A stretch of DNA of 46,518 bases from Rhizophlyctis rosea (taxonomy: Eukaryota; Chytridiomycota; Chytridiomycetes; Rhizophlyctidales; Rhizophlyctidaceae), in assembly GCA_027596075.1 (NCBI GenBank), contig JADGJC010000180.1:1-46518 (forward strand), read 5' to 3'. Each line of letters opens with the position of its first letter. Within the stretch, counting starts at the first letter, position 1. A program made the position numbers and the translations under genes. The notes beneath the pieces are model-generated. The model did no database searches. It saw nothing but the letters and a program-made list of their open reading frames with translations, and was not told the DNA's origin. Below, one piece after another: positions 1-11,849 of the stretch.

Positions 1-3000
1 AACACCAAAGGCGGATGCTCCTTGAGCAAAGAACTCATAGGCGAAACAACAGCAGCTTTCGTCACAACCCTCTTAACCTTCTTCCCTCCCTTCCCTCCTG
101 CACCTTCACCCTCCCCATTAACCTCCTTCCCAACACCACCCTTCTCCTTCCTAGCCTTCTTCTTTGGCCTAACATCAACAACCCCAGCCCCATCTTCAAC
201 CTCACTCCCCCTAGCCGTCGAAACCTCTCCAACTTTCTCCTCCTCCTCCCCATTAAAATCGCCGATAAACCTCTCCTTCTTCTTCCTCTCCTTCCCCTTC
301 TTCCTCTTGGGCGCAACAGCAGCAACAACCTCCGAAACAGAATCAAAACCCTCAGAATCTTCGACATTGATCAAGAAGTTCTCAAGCGCCAGACGGGAAG
401 GTCCTTTCTTCTTCTTCGGTTTCTTCTGCTTTTCGTCCGCTCGGAGCAATGCCTCGATCTGCTCCGTGTCCGCGTCGGCGTCTTCGGGTGCGGTTGTGGG
501 TGCGGGTGTGTGAAGAGGGGATGTGGATGGAGCGGGGTATTCGGCTTCGCCTTCGCTGCTGCTGGAATACACGACCGTCCGTTTGCTCTTCTTTGACGGC
601 CGGTCCTCGATGGATTGAGATTTGGCCTTCCGATCGGTCGGTTCTTCGACGGCAGCATTTCGGGCGTGATGATGATCTTCAGGTTCGGATGTGTCGAAGA
701 TGTCCGGGCTTTCGTCGCGGACGCGTTTCTTGGCTTTGGTCGAATGGATATCTCCGTTGACGGCCTCGATGGTTCCAACTTTCAGATTACCGGACAATCC
801 ACTATCCTTTCCCTTGGATCTGTGAGTCGGTGTCGTTTCTCGGGTAGCATACCCTTCCTCATCAATATCCATCCTATCATTCCGTCTCGCCGACACTTCT
901 CCATTCCCGCCCCTCCGACCCGGTGACCGACCGCCTCTCTCCACCTTATCCTGCGTCCCGCTCTCCCATCTCGATTCACCCCGCTTATCCTCCTTCTCTT
1001 TCCCCTTCAAATCCGCCTTACTACTCTTCTTCTTGAATGAAGGCATCTTGCTGACCTTCTTAATGCGCAACGCCCCTATCCCTTCATCCCCCTCACCATC
1101 CACCTTACTCACCCCACTGACTGCCTTCTCCTTCTTCTCCACCTTGACTCCCTGACTGACCTCCCTCTGCATCTCCTCCTTCAAAGCCACCGCCCGTTCA
1201 TCCATGACATTATGGATAAACCGCGTCAGCAAAGGATTGACAATTTTCTTGCGATAATCATGTTCCAACACTTTCGCCAACTCCGTAATGAGCAAGTCCA
1301 TGACGGGACGCATGCGTGCTGAGGCTTCTCGTGGTCGCTTTTCTTGTTCTGCCGCAAGGCGAGATGCTGGCGTGGTGGACGTCTTTGGAAGCCCGGTCGA
1401 AGAGGATGAACAATCCGCGACCGAACCGTAACGACTTGGCGGGTCACGAGACTTATGGTCACCCCAGCTGCTGCGTGGCTGCGTACTATCGCCCCACCGT
1501 GATGGCCTTCTCCCGCTAGATCCATCAACCGAGATTGGCGATCTATCACGGCTAGCAGCCTTATCTCCTCCCAACGGATCCTGCTCCACCTTCACATCAC
1601 CACGACGTCCTTCCCGATGATGTTCAGGCCTATAAGACTGCCCTCCCTCCTCTCGCTGGGGCCGATCTCTAGCAGGTATATAAGTGTCAACGGGCCCCGT
1701 AGCTGGATACCGTTCCTTGGGAGGAACATAAGTATCCACACTCTCAGAAGTCCGCCGACCTCTGAAAGGAACATAACTATCAACATTCGGTCGAGAATCG
1801 CTATTCACCGCACGTGACGCCCTCCGATCCGTATCCCGACTATTCGCTCCATGTCTCCCACTTTCCTCCCGATCCCGCTCCCGATCCCTCTCCTGGCTAT
1901 CCTCCCGGTACGGCGACAACCCCTCCAACCGACTTCTCGTGTATCCCGATGGCCCAATCCAACTATCACCTTGCCACTTCTCCTTACGACGAGGACGCTC
2001 CGAACTCCCGGCCCGGCTATGGCTATGCGCCCGTGTATGTGACCTACTTCTACTCCGGCTCCGAGATCGGCTCCTACTGGAATGTGGGCTCCGACTGGCA
2101 CTCCGGCTCCTGCTGCGCGTCCAGCTCCTACCCCGACTGCGACTCCTATCTCGACTCCTGCTCCGGCCCCGACTTCTGCTCCTGCCTCGACTTCGACTAC
2201 GGCTGCTGCTTGGTGACCTACTTCGCTGTCTCTTGTTCTCTGAAGGACGATAGGAATCCACCGCCGCCGAGCTTCGATGCGTTTCCGGTTCTGCGGCTCG
2301 GTAGGAATCTACATGGGTTCGTGCAGGTGGGGCGTTGGGTCGGTATGAATCAACGTTAGAAGCGGGCGGTCGATAAGAGTCGGTTGTGCCAGGCGGCTTC
2401 GGTGGGGATACTTGGGGTGTGCTCGACGGACGATACGAATCCACTAATCCCAGCCGTTTCTTTTCCCTTACTGCCTCATCTAACTCCCCTGGTTCCAGAT
2501 CCTCCAATTTGAGATGTGGGACTGGGGAAGTTGCCGCGCTCCTTTCCGGTTGCTTTCGACTATCTCTGGCAGTCGAACTACGGTCTCCTCGTGTGGATGT
2601 TGTGGGCGAAGGTGTTCGCACCGCACGAGAGTTATGTCTTGATCTCTCTCGTTCTCGAGGAGGCGTCGCAGAAGAACGACGGGAATGTCTTCCTTCTTTA
2701 GTGGGAGTCGATCGCCGCCTGCGATGGTATGTTTCCGGGGGACTTCTGTTACGATCGTTACCTCGGTCTGTCAAAGATCCACGGGGTTTAGTATGTGTCG
2801 GGGATGGAGATCGATGTTGGGCAGGCCTATAAGACCCTTCGTTCCCATCATTGCCCCTAAGTCCGGAGGACGATTCACGATGCCCTCGACTTGAGGCATT
2901 CGAGTATCGGCTTTCACTTATGCTGGTTTTGGATGATGCATCTTGCAATGGTGGGGAATTTCGTCGACTAATATCAGGTCGCGGAGGAATAGGATGTGTC

Positions 3001-4445
3001 TGAGTGTGTGAAGGTGGGGCTCTTGACGATGATCCTTCTTGTGACTGGTTCCCCCACGATCCAGCATCCAACCCCGACCTACGCCTTTCCGTTCCACGGC
3101 CCGCTCCGTAGCTTGCTCCGCGTCCCATTGTAGGGTATGCGTCAGGCTCGGTAGAGGGACGGCGTCTGGCGTCTCTGTTCGGATAAGGAGAGGGGCCGCC
3201 ATACGGATGCGTTCGTGAAGGTGTCGGGCGCCAATCGTCGCGGTGTGGCGGATATGTTTGTGATGGCGAGCCTTCGTACTGCGGGCGTGGAGGCAGGAAT
3301 GGTACAGGAGGAAGCGGGTAGTCGGTGGCCGGTGGCGGATGAATATAGTGGGAGGGAGCTGGACTAGGAGGGCGATATGGTGATCGCCTTCGCGCATCTT
3401 CCAAAGCTTCATGCATCACTCTGGCTTTGTGCGAACCTGTTTCCATAGGTTTTAAGGAAGGAATGCGAAAGCAGCGCGGAAGAACAATGCTGGTATGCTT
3501 ACCATCCGTCTCAAACTGCACCACAATCTTTGACCCATTCAGATCCAACCCATTGATAGCGGCTTGGATCCTTCGCGCCGTATCGCCAGCCGCTACAGAG
3601 GATGGTCCAGAGAAGGTCACGGTGGCAACGCCAAGACCGCGTTCTGTGTATATATCATTTTCCACAGCGCATTGTACCGACACGTCCTCCGGCACTTGAT
3701 ATTGAGCGATCAGGTTCCGCAGACTGGTCTCGTCAAAGAATGCGGGCAAATGGGACAAAATGAGCGGTGGTGGCGCATTGATGGAGTGGGTGTCATACTA
3801 TGTGAGGAATTTTTGCGTTATGATATGCGATATGAATTATGATCTTTTCGGCAAAATGAGCCTACAGTCAGTCGTACGAACCTCAAAATGCACTTCTGAG
3901 AGATGAGAACGCTGTGTTCTCTTTTCCTTACCGTTGCTCCCATAGTTTGGAATAATTAAGCGAGGATCACTCAGACGCACATTATTCGGAGGATCCTGCA
4001 ATGCGGAACCACTGAGACAAGATTCATTGTTGTAAAATGGGTCTAAGGAACTCACCCCATCCGTCATGCCTTTCACACGTTTGATAACTCTTTTTGACCC
4101 TGCCTTCAGGCCAGCCACTTCCGGATCATAAAGGACCTTATAGTCATCTTGCACAGGCGGCGATGGGCTGCGATGTGAAGACGGCTGGCTGTTGCGGCGA
4201 GAGGGATGGTCATGACTGGACGACGGGCGCGGATGTTCGTGGGTAGAGTGTCGTTTGACCGGGGTGTTCTCGACTCGTGTAGGTAGACTGTCCACGGGAC
4301 CGGTATTGGAGATTCGCCTTGTTCCGTTTGACGTGCTGCTGGAAGAACCTCCGAAAAGGGATCCCAGTGCAGACGAAGATGAAAAGTACCGCGTCGACGA
4401 ACTAGCTGAAGTATGCGCTGAAGGTTGTCCGTCTGTCGTTCCCAT
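1..4445 (-). CDS. SET1: SET1-type histone H3K4 methyltransferase, N-terminal part (C-terminus beyond window)
   Basis: Catalytic subunit of the COMPASS complex, which methylates histone H3 lysine 4 in the nucleus. Exons read 4445-4056, 3995-3882, 3797-3503 and 3436-1, joined in phase by introns of 60, 84 and 66 nt. The start MGTTDGQPS opens a Ser-rich region; then come the Set1-type segment YKVLYDPEV...DPR, the lead-in HFEYDTHSINAPPP and an RRM (PLILSHLPAFFDE to KIVVQFETDG). The last exon is a single 3.4-kb open frame that is Arg/Ser/Pro-rich, with an SR tract (about 2210-2040), repeated VDSYRP-like motifs, and near 1320-1220 the Set1-like block MDLLITELAKVLEHDYRKKI. Toward the edge it is Lys/Glu-rich. 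The n-SET, SET and post-SET domains would lie outside the window, so catalytic integrity cannot be judged. The plus-strand reading frames over this exon are shadows. Confidence 0.82.
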
Positions 4446-5934
4446 GACTTGGACGTTTACCGATAGGAAGGTAGGCGAGTATTTTTAAGCGCGATGTGTA
4501 CCCGTGCACAATGGTATTGAGTTTGACAAGTTCTGACCGTTTGGGACAGACGCATTGTAGACCCAGAAACGATACGGGTAGAACTGCCCTTACTGCACTT
4601 CTGCAACAAGCAGCGCAAAAAGCACTTCCGACGGGAAGTGTTCGTATATTATCAACTATCACTACCGTTAACAAAAGGTGTGATATTCCCGCTATGAGTG
4701 ACTTTAGCAAGTGCCCTTCCCACGTTGCCGGTTGATGGTAGTGACCTTTTGTCCCAGCCAAAAGCTTGCTGATTAGGGAATTGCGTGGGAAGGAAAGAGG
4801 GAAGGCCGTACCCTTGAGGGACGGTGTGTTGCGGCTCGGTGTTCAGCAAAGGGCCGAAAGAGGCGGGGCAATCGGGAGGCAAAGGGCGAGTATTGAAGGG
4901 AAGACAAGCTGCTGCATCTGGTCGGGTCGGCTGGCAATGTTCGGACTGCTAGTGTGACTCATACTGACTCGACACATCCAGGCGGGCATTGCTCGAAAAT
5001 CCTATAAAAGCGGGGGACTCGGGGGGTTCCCTCCCCTCTTCACTTCCTTTTATTGTTTCAACCCTGTGGACTGTTGACTTGTTGAAGATCTCCAGCTGTC
5101 GTCACATCGCCATCTTGCGGAACGTTACAACGAACTTGCCAACTTGCTTGTGCACTTTTGACAAGTCGCTTATGTTGACGTATGTCAAACCCACATCGCA
5201 TAATACAAAACACAGCCCTCCACAATAAGCACACAATGACACCAAATCTTTTAATTCCTCCCTCTGTCTACAACAGCAAGCCCGGATGAGAAGTAATGGT
5301 TCGATGGGTCACCCATCCTGGAACAATATGAGTTAGGCCCCCACTGTCCAACAGCTGAACCTCGGGGGTTCAGCGGATTGACCCTTTGGTGCCCCATCGG
5401 GGTACCGATCTCTCCCACCTTTCCCGGAAGCAAGGCTCGTTTCACCCTTTCTCAACCACTCTACCAATGCATCCGCAATGTGCAGCCCGTCCAGCTTGGG
5501 GAAGAAAGTGAAGAATGGTTCAAATACCACCTATCCGCCTATTTCAAACCCATATTCCGTCGGGTCTGCATTACACATGGGCTGTCCGTCGTGAATGGTA
5601 TGAATGGTACTATATGCGACTGTGGGATGATGGGTGCCACATAAAAGAAAGTACAGTAGGTACCTCATATATTCCCCGATGCAAACGAGCAAGCGAGGGC
5701 AAGGGCTCCACCGAGAGGAATCAATTTATCCCGATTTGGGACTGATTGGATTTGGACTGGGAAAAAGGCGGCCTGTCAACCACCACCAATCCAATTTGAG
5801 ATTTTATCTTGCTTCTCCACCCAACTCACCCAAAATACTTGCCCACAATTTGGGGGGAGAGGTCGTGACAAACTATTACACCCAACTACCCCAGCCACTA
5901 GTGTGGAGAAAAGGCAACGAAGAGGAGGGGCGCC
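4446..5934. other. Divergent intergenic region between SET1 and the WD40 gene
   Basis: About 1.5 kb separating two divergently transcribed genes, so it must hold both promoters. No open frame here has coding character that I can support. A minus-strand stretch at 5262-5400 has scattered similarity to 5S rRNA (see findings), but I do not call an RNA gene. The DNA just upstream of 5935 is rich in CCAA and CCCAA strings, and its CAACTACCCCAGCC segment could be promoter proximal. Confidence 0.5.
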
Positions 5935-8915
5935 ATGTCTTCCTCTTCAAGCGCAGACCCCAAGGGGAAACTGGTCATCCCGATGTTGCCCATTCCTGTC
6001 CCAACGGCGCCGATGCCGATTGCTTCCTCTAGCAATGGTATCCAACCAATCCGCAGATTCAATACCGGAAATGGGAGTAGAGCAGAAAAGGACAAGCAGG
6101 TAAACCCCCCTAATGCCAGCTTCTGCGCTTTCCAAGACCCCCCAAGCACTGACACCCCGTTTTCCTCATCGCAAAAAGCCCCACGCAACTCCCATATTCA
6201 TTCCCACCGCCACCGGCCAGACCCCTCTCAACAAAACACCAAAACCTTCCCAGGACTCCGACTTGAAAAGACGGAAACCCCCCGCCGACACCGGCGGCGA
6301 CCGTCCGAACGGGTCCAGTTCTTCTCAACCCAACGCTGCGAAGAGGCGGAAGTCCGAAACGGCGAAGGGCAAGAAACCTGAGAGGGATTTGTCGTTTACA
6401 CCGGCTACTTCGACAGAGTCCGAGACGGATGCGGAGGAAGCTGATATGAAGCAGTTGGTGCATAAGCTCAAGAGGAGGCAGATTAAGCTTCTTGCGCATT
6501 TGCAGAAGGTTTGTTTACAGAAGCTGTCAATCTTCGTCCGGAATTTTAGATACTTATACTGGTTTGATCTTTAGGCTCAATACCACTTTACTGGCATCTG
6601 CCGTCTCGTCCGTTCCCTCGAAAAGCTTGTAGATGACACAGCCGGCGGCTCACAACCCTCAACTTCACCAGCTCCGAAACAGAAACAAAATCGGATCAAA
6701 GCGGAGGCTTCCGCCGATCCCGGCGGGTCTCAAGCCAGACGTCCGATCGAGACGTTCTTTATCACTTCGTCCGATGAAGAAGATGGTGATAGTGATGAGG
6801 AGGAGGAGGAAGACGAGAGTGGCGAGGAAGAGGAAGAAGCGGATATGATGGTCTTGGACGATGATGAGGAAGATGAGGATGACGATGATGAGGAAGAGGA
6901 AGAGGTGGAGACCGGGGTTGTTGCGCCCATTCGAACTAAACCAGGTGAGTCCCCAATCTATCGCACGTAGTCAAACCTTTCCTTACGAGATATCGTTTTT
7001 CAGCAGCGGCCAAACCAGCGGCCAAATCAGCGGCCAAACCTCCAATCCAACCCAAGCCGACGGCACAACTTCCTACCCAACCAAAAGCCCAACCCGCACC
7101 AAAAGTGCAAGTCCAACCGAAACCAAAAGTCCAAATCCCCTCCCACTCGACGTGGAGGACCAAGAGTTTGGAAGTCCTCGACATCATCAGTGATGTCCGC
7201 CCTACGAAAATCGGCGAAATCAAGCGAAAGTTCCGCGTGTTGGTGCTTCCGGAGATTCCTGCTTTCGGAGATGTGGCGATGACGTCGTCCTTGGATGGGT
7301 GAGTTGCGAGCCGTGGGAATGCTTCCGAAGTCAACGGATCGAACATCATCAATCTGACATTCCTTTTGTGCATCCTGCAGGTGTATCCAGTGGTGGAATC
7401 TCAAGAAGAGGCCGGGAAGTTTGGATCCTATAGCGGCACACAGACTATCTGTTGTCAAGTGGGCTGAGACAGGGGTGAGTTGCAATTGATTGTTACCCCG
7501 CATACGTTCAAGAACCAACCTCATCTATAGCTCTGGGCGCACGACAACATGATGGTTCTCGGGCTCAGTAATCGAACAGACAAGGAGCCGAAGGAGCCGG
7601 CCGATAATGGGTCTCAGGTCCAGTTGTTGACAGATATGTGTCTTGAGAAGGTAGCTGTTTGGAGTGCAAAGCTGGTTTTGGAGTACAATCCGGATGTTGC
7701 GCTGACATTGTGGCCGCAGAATGGTGAACCGACATTCAAAATCGTGGAGATGGCGAGCAAACCGCATGATCGGACGATTTCGGCGTTGGCGCGCATGCCG
7801 TATGAGAGGAACTCGGTGCGGTTTGTGACGGGTGGGATGGATAAGAAGTTGGTATGTGTTTTGTCTTGTCCTAATATTGTACGTTGATTCAATGAAATTG
7901 CTAACCGCCCTTTGTGTGCAGTTGCTTTGGTCGACTAAGGGGACTGAGACCTCGCACATTTCGTCGGTGCATTCGTAAGTTGCTAACATGAATGATGCAC
8001 ATGGGTATGTTGCATTGAGGCTGACTGCGCGCCGGATAGATTGCATACGGCCGCCGTGAATGCCGCGTATTGGGATAACCATAAGAATGTTTTGTGGAGT
8101 GGAGGTGCTGATAGGTATGTTACGGGAGGCCCTCCTTTGGTCGTGAGTGTATGTGCTGACATGGGATTTTGCCGCGTTTAGCAAACTTGTGCAGTGGGAT
8201 TTGAAGAAGTCGACGAAGGTGTGGTTGGAGAAGTTGAATGCACCGGTAAGGCTACCTTGTGGTTACTAGACCCGAACGCGCCCTTTCCTCATGCTGCTAC
8301 TTTGACAATTTGACAGTTGCGAGACATCCTCCCCATCCCCACACACCCCCAAACCCTACTCCTCAGGTAAAGTGAACCACACACATATCATCATCCCTCC
8401 AACTAAAACTCACCCCCCCCACCAACACAGCCAAACCTCCGGCTCCGAACGCCTTCACCTCTGGGACACCCGCACCAACACAACAACCCTCACATTCGGC
8501 TGGCGCGGTCTCACCGGCGAGTCAGCTCCCCCCACGACAATGTACATGCACCCACATGTGCATCCGTGCGGGTATTTGATATCGATGGGGTACAACTCGA
8601 ATCGTCATGGACGAGTTAGTATTTGGGATGTGAGGTATTATCGGTGTGAGGAGGGGCCCACGCAGAGTAGTTTGGAGACTTTGCATGGTGAGTTTGACCG
8701 CGGAATTCTTGAGAGGGTGCTGGGCTTTTTGTTTTCAAAATTGTTTCCACTTTGCGTGTCGACTTATCTCCGTCACTTTCCCGTTCACAGACAACCGCAT
8801 TATCGTCGCGAAGTTCTGGCAGGATCGGATCGTGACGTTGGGGAATGATAACGCGCTTCATTCTTCGACGTATAATATTTCGAAGAACGAGAGGCCTAAG
8901 GCTCTTATTTTGTGA
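5935..8915 (+). CDS. WD40-repeat protein with acidic N-terminal region
   Basis: A 12-exon gene: 5935-6099, 6179-6508, 6575-6944, 7004-7298, 7381-7474, 7531-7851, 7922-7974, 8040-8114, 8182-8245, 8317-8366, 8431-8687 and 8791-8915. All junctions keep phase and give 732 residues. Residues 1-165 are Lys/Pro/Ser-rich with NLS-like basic clusters. About 234-279 is almost purely Asp/Glu, followed by a Lys/Pro/Ala-rich linker. From about residue 330 WD-type repeats are visible: IQWWNLKKR, KLLLWSTKG, GGADSKLVQWDLKK, ERLHLWDTRT and GRVSIWDVRYY. The acidic tract plus beta-propeller suggests a nuclear, chromatin- or histone-binding scaffold, but this is inference and no specific ortholog is recognised. 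The start is the first ATG of the frame (GCGCCATGT). Alternative 37-nt intron 1 (6100-6136) would add residues and keeps frame; the 79-nt version matches the other introns better. Confidence 0.82.
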
Positions 8916-9298
8916 TGTGTTTGCGTTCTTTTATTTATTGATAGGATTCTTCCTTCTCCCATAGTGTTATATCGAGGTAGTTTTCTTACTGCAGATAGAT
9001 GGTGGTTGGATATGGTAGTGGTAGTGTTGTGGTTATGTATCTTTTAAATAGAGTCTTTTCTTTCTTTTTATGATAGGTATCAATTGTGTGGTAACGAACT
9101 TGTTGAGCATCATCAAAAGTGTATCAATGGAAGAATGTGGGTGCACTGGCTGCAAGCGGAGTGCGGGATTTATTATAGTGAGGGAAACCCACCAAACCTC
9201 ACTTTCTATAATACAGAGTTGATGGGGAGCCACAGACGGTTCCTACTACACCACAAGATCTACACTAGGGGAGCTTGAAATGCGCCGCCGTGGGGCGT
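8916..9298. other. 3' flank of the WD40 gene, no gene seen
   Basis: T-rich sequence following the TGA at 8913-8915, containing candidate cleavage/polyadenylation context (TTTTATTTATTGATAGG near 8930). I see no open frame with coding character and no structured RNA before the repeat element that begins near 9299. Confidence 0.5.
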
Positions 9299-9680
9299 GA
9301 GCAAGCGTGTCGCCACAATGGACGACACGCCATTACTATTGGTGAAGATCTTTTCATTAGTACTTAATTCTAATGAAACTTGAACCCGGATGGCGATCTG
9401 GAGTCATGCAACCCAACTTATGCGTTCAATTCTCCCCCAACCGACTGAACTTAGACTATACCCCTTCTGAGGAAGAAACGAAAACAGGTATAGCGGCCCG
9501 GAAGCTTCCAAATAGGAAGGCATACCAAGTGCCCTACCAGTAGCCACTGTCACCACAATGGCAGACAAGTGGATATCTGGCAGCGAGGACCGACGATTCG
9601 AGGCGACTACTGCAGGTTTCTTCCTTGATCGAGCCATCCGGAAGTGGGTTGGGAACGATACTTATCTTGTGAGGTCTTGA
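9299..9680. repeat. Structured tandem element, copy 1
   Basis: First of two diverged copies of an approximately 400-bp unit. Three hairpins are visible: arms 9305-9312/9323-9330 (GCGTGTCG with CGACACGC), 9456-9462/9487-9493 (CTATACC with GGTATAG) and 9505-9509/9515-9519 (CTTCC, loop AAATA, GGAAG). Shared primary blocks with copy 2 include GGTATAGCGGCC, the string AATGGACG...CACGCCA, and a right end reading ATACTTATCTTG followed by TCTTGATGG. Read on the minus strand the unit begins CAAGATAAGTAT and contains TACTAAT, which resembles a splice branch point. The short minus-strand open frame inside it is not conserved in copy 2, so a coding role is unlikely. Confidence 0.7.
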
Positions 9681-9700
9681 TGGGTGGGGGGTTGTTGACA

Positions 9701-10105
9701 GTGACGTGCCGTCGCAATGGACGGCACGCCAGACCCATTTGGGAAGATATATGATCGTTAGTACTATACTCCTTGATGAAGTTCAACCCGAATGGCGTTG
9801 GAGTCATTCAGCCCGCCCATGAGAATTACGGTCACAACCCACTCATGTGTACCCCCCGACCTGCCCATCCCTCACCTATACCAGCAAAAAAATAGGTATA
9901 GCGGCCGGGAGACCTCCCAAACAGGGAGAATCGAAAACCCCGAACCTGCCAGTAGCATACACTGCGGGCCAAAAGGACCGAAGCGCAGCTGGCTGGCACT
10001 GGTGACGGACAGTGAGGCGTACGTGTAACAGGTGTCGTCCTGATATTCGCCATTCGGTATATGAGAAAGGGGGGGACAATACTTATCTTGAAGGATTCTT
10101 GATGG
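9701..10105. repeat. Structured tandem element, copy 2
   Basis: Second diverged copy. The same three hairpins occur at 9705-9713/9720-9728 (CGTGCCGTC with GACGGCACG), 9876-9882/9895-9901 (CTATACC with GGTATAG) and 9914-9918/9924-9928 (CTCCC, loop AAACA, GGGAG). In the first and third hairpins the arms differ from copy 1 by paired changes (T-A to C-G) that preserve pairing. The minus strand carries TACTAAC, and the right end repeats ATACTTATCTTG. It could be a structured non-coding RNA, a small mobile element, or both; transcription and strand are unknown. Confidence 0.7.
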
Positions 10106-11246
10106 ATGGATTGGTGTTGATGGTGGATGGCGATTTGGTGGGCGCCATTGAAACTTGTTGGCGATGGAGATGAAGGAGTGGGAAAGAATGGGAGAACGGA
10201 GAGTGGCGGCCCCTGGTGTTGAAGACAACCCAGTCTGCAAGCCCGAAACGGAGCGTGTCATAATGACTCATTCAAACGTTGATGACGTAATCTGATGTCG
10301 CTTGCCCCAAAACTTGCTCCAACGTTTTATTCTTGTTTCCTGCTTTCCCTCCTTTCCGAAACTAGCTGCTACCTAGCCAGTCATTGAATCGTTATGATGA
10401 CTGGAAATACACATCACAACTTCTCATATATTTTCTATATAAATCTAGTAGATCAGCAAGAACTCCTGCTGCACTCGCATCCAACAAAACTGCCATCCAC
10501 TCACGAAAGGACCCTTGCCGAATTGCACAAGCACAACACCACGCAGCTGGGAAATGCCAAAGGTGAAGAACTGCCTCCTGAGCCAAAACCTTCTCCCAGC
10601 TTCCTGCATCCACGGTTGCACGACGGAGGACGCGACCAACAAGACGGTTCACCCTTGGCCTGGTTTGGAAAGTACGCGAGGGTCCACGCCCAAACGCGTC
10701 GCGGCCTTCACAAGCCGTCACGGGCGTGTGGGCTGAGTAGCCAGCCAAGACATCCTTCCAGGTTTTGGCGGGAGAAAGGCTTTGCGCGGAGGGAGAAAAA
10801 AAGGGACGGTGGGCGGCAGATTACCTGAGAGATTGGCGTTGATGAGGCGATCAACGTGAAGATGATGAAGGTGCCATGGTTTCGTTTCAATTCTTTCATC
10901 GCCTTGGACGTGTTGGGTCTGAGTGCGTGCAATGAGGCTTGTGACGTTTTGGGAGAGAAAGTTTGCCACCATCAAGTTTGGTTGGAAATGAGGGCGGGCA
11001 ATGAGTGCCTCGGATGAACGGAGGGGTGTGTTGGGGGCTGTTGCTGGACCTATCACCTTTGTGTCGATAAAAGGGTTGCAAGTGCCGATTGACCCGAGGA
11101 AACGGGCTGTAAGAAATCGTTGCTCCCTCAGATTTCTACAAAAGCGCTCTTCCCGAGCAAACTGCTGCTTCAGCAGATCCCTGTAAAGTCGCCGGCGACG
11201 CACCTCAATTCCTCCGAACCACTATTCAACCAAAACCCGCAAGAAC
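10106..11246. other. Gene-poor stretch with unrecognised open frames
   Basis: Two open frames are long enough to notice. Plus 10394-10828 reads as low-complexity Lys/His/Arg protein. Minus 10718-11203 starts MRRRRLYRDLLKQQFAREE and continues with mixed composition. Neither matches a family I know, and each lies over other open frames of similar length. The minus frame could be a short Arg-rich protein (for example organellar) transcribed divergently from the gene at 11247, but I cannot support it. The 11.0-11.25 kb part probably includes the promoter of that gene. Confidence 0.35.
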
Positions 11247-11849
11247 ATGTCCTGCTCCCAAAGTGTGACCGCAACCTCCAGCAGCACCACCGTGTCCTGC
11301 AGCCTGCTCGGCAGCATCGGCCTCGGCAAGTATCGTTTGCACATAACTCGACCCCCGAGCTTGTTCTTCCCAATTGCTCAAAAACAAATCTCTCCAAAAC
11401 CAAACCTAACAAAACATATCATAAATCTCCTCCTCAAACCAACAGGCCTCCTCCTTCCTCAAATTCCCTCCCCTCTCTCCATCCACGCCCAAATCCAACG
11501 CCACAACACTTCCCGCGCCGAGATTCTCGCCCGCACCTACCATGCCGTCATGACGTCGTTCATTACCGGCCTCTCCGCTTGGGAGAAGGGAGATTTGTAC
11601 ACTATCGCTTCTCCTAATGTCTTTGACGTCTGCTTGGATGCTGAGGAGAAGGACGCTGTTGCACGGGCGGTCCGTATCGGGTTTGAGGCTAAGGGGTGGA
11701 ATGTGGAGAAGGTGGTGTACACTGATGGGTTTGGGAGCTTGAAGTTGGAGGTCACGTTGAGGGCTCCTGTTGGGATGCAAAGGGCTGTTGATGTGTTCTT
11801 GTGGAAGGCTGCTCACGGCAGCCACGGCTGCGAGTGTAGGAAATAGAAT
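11247..11849 (+). CDS. Uncharacterised protein, about 200 aa
   Basis: Single open frame beginning MSCSQSVTATSSSTTVSC, preceded by CAAGAACATG. The first 75 residues are Ser/Thr- then Pro/Lys-rich. From about 80 onward it looks like a compact folded domain (AEILARTYHAVMTSFITGLS, then VFDVCLDAEEKDAVARAVRI and KGWNVEKVVYTDGFGSLKLE), ending in a Cys/His-rich tail HGSHGCECRK. I do not recognise the family. The section 11330-11445 looks intron-like (GTATCG donor, T/C-rich end, CAACAG), but removing it shifts the frame and destroys the C-terminal domain. The uninterrupted frame is therefore kept, and the N-terminal 70 residues may be wrong. No signal peptide or membrane segment is obvious. Confidence 0.6.

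Noticed and set aside
15..3412. Many long plus- and minus-strand open frames over 0-3.4 kb
   Set aside because: They are shadows of the Arg/Ser-rich SET1 exon, which is open in one minus frame throughout and in phase with the RRM exons.
6730..6930. Ser-only minus-strand frame
   Set aside because: Antisense of the acidic GAG/GAT tract in the WD40 gene.
9404..9637. 77-codon minus-strand frame in the structured element
   Set aside because: Not preserved in copy 2, while hairpins are; better explained as non-coding.
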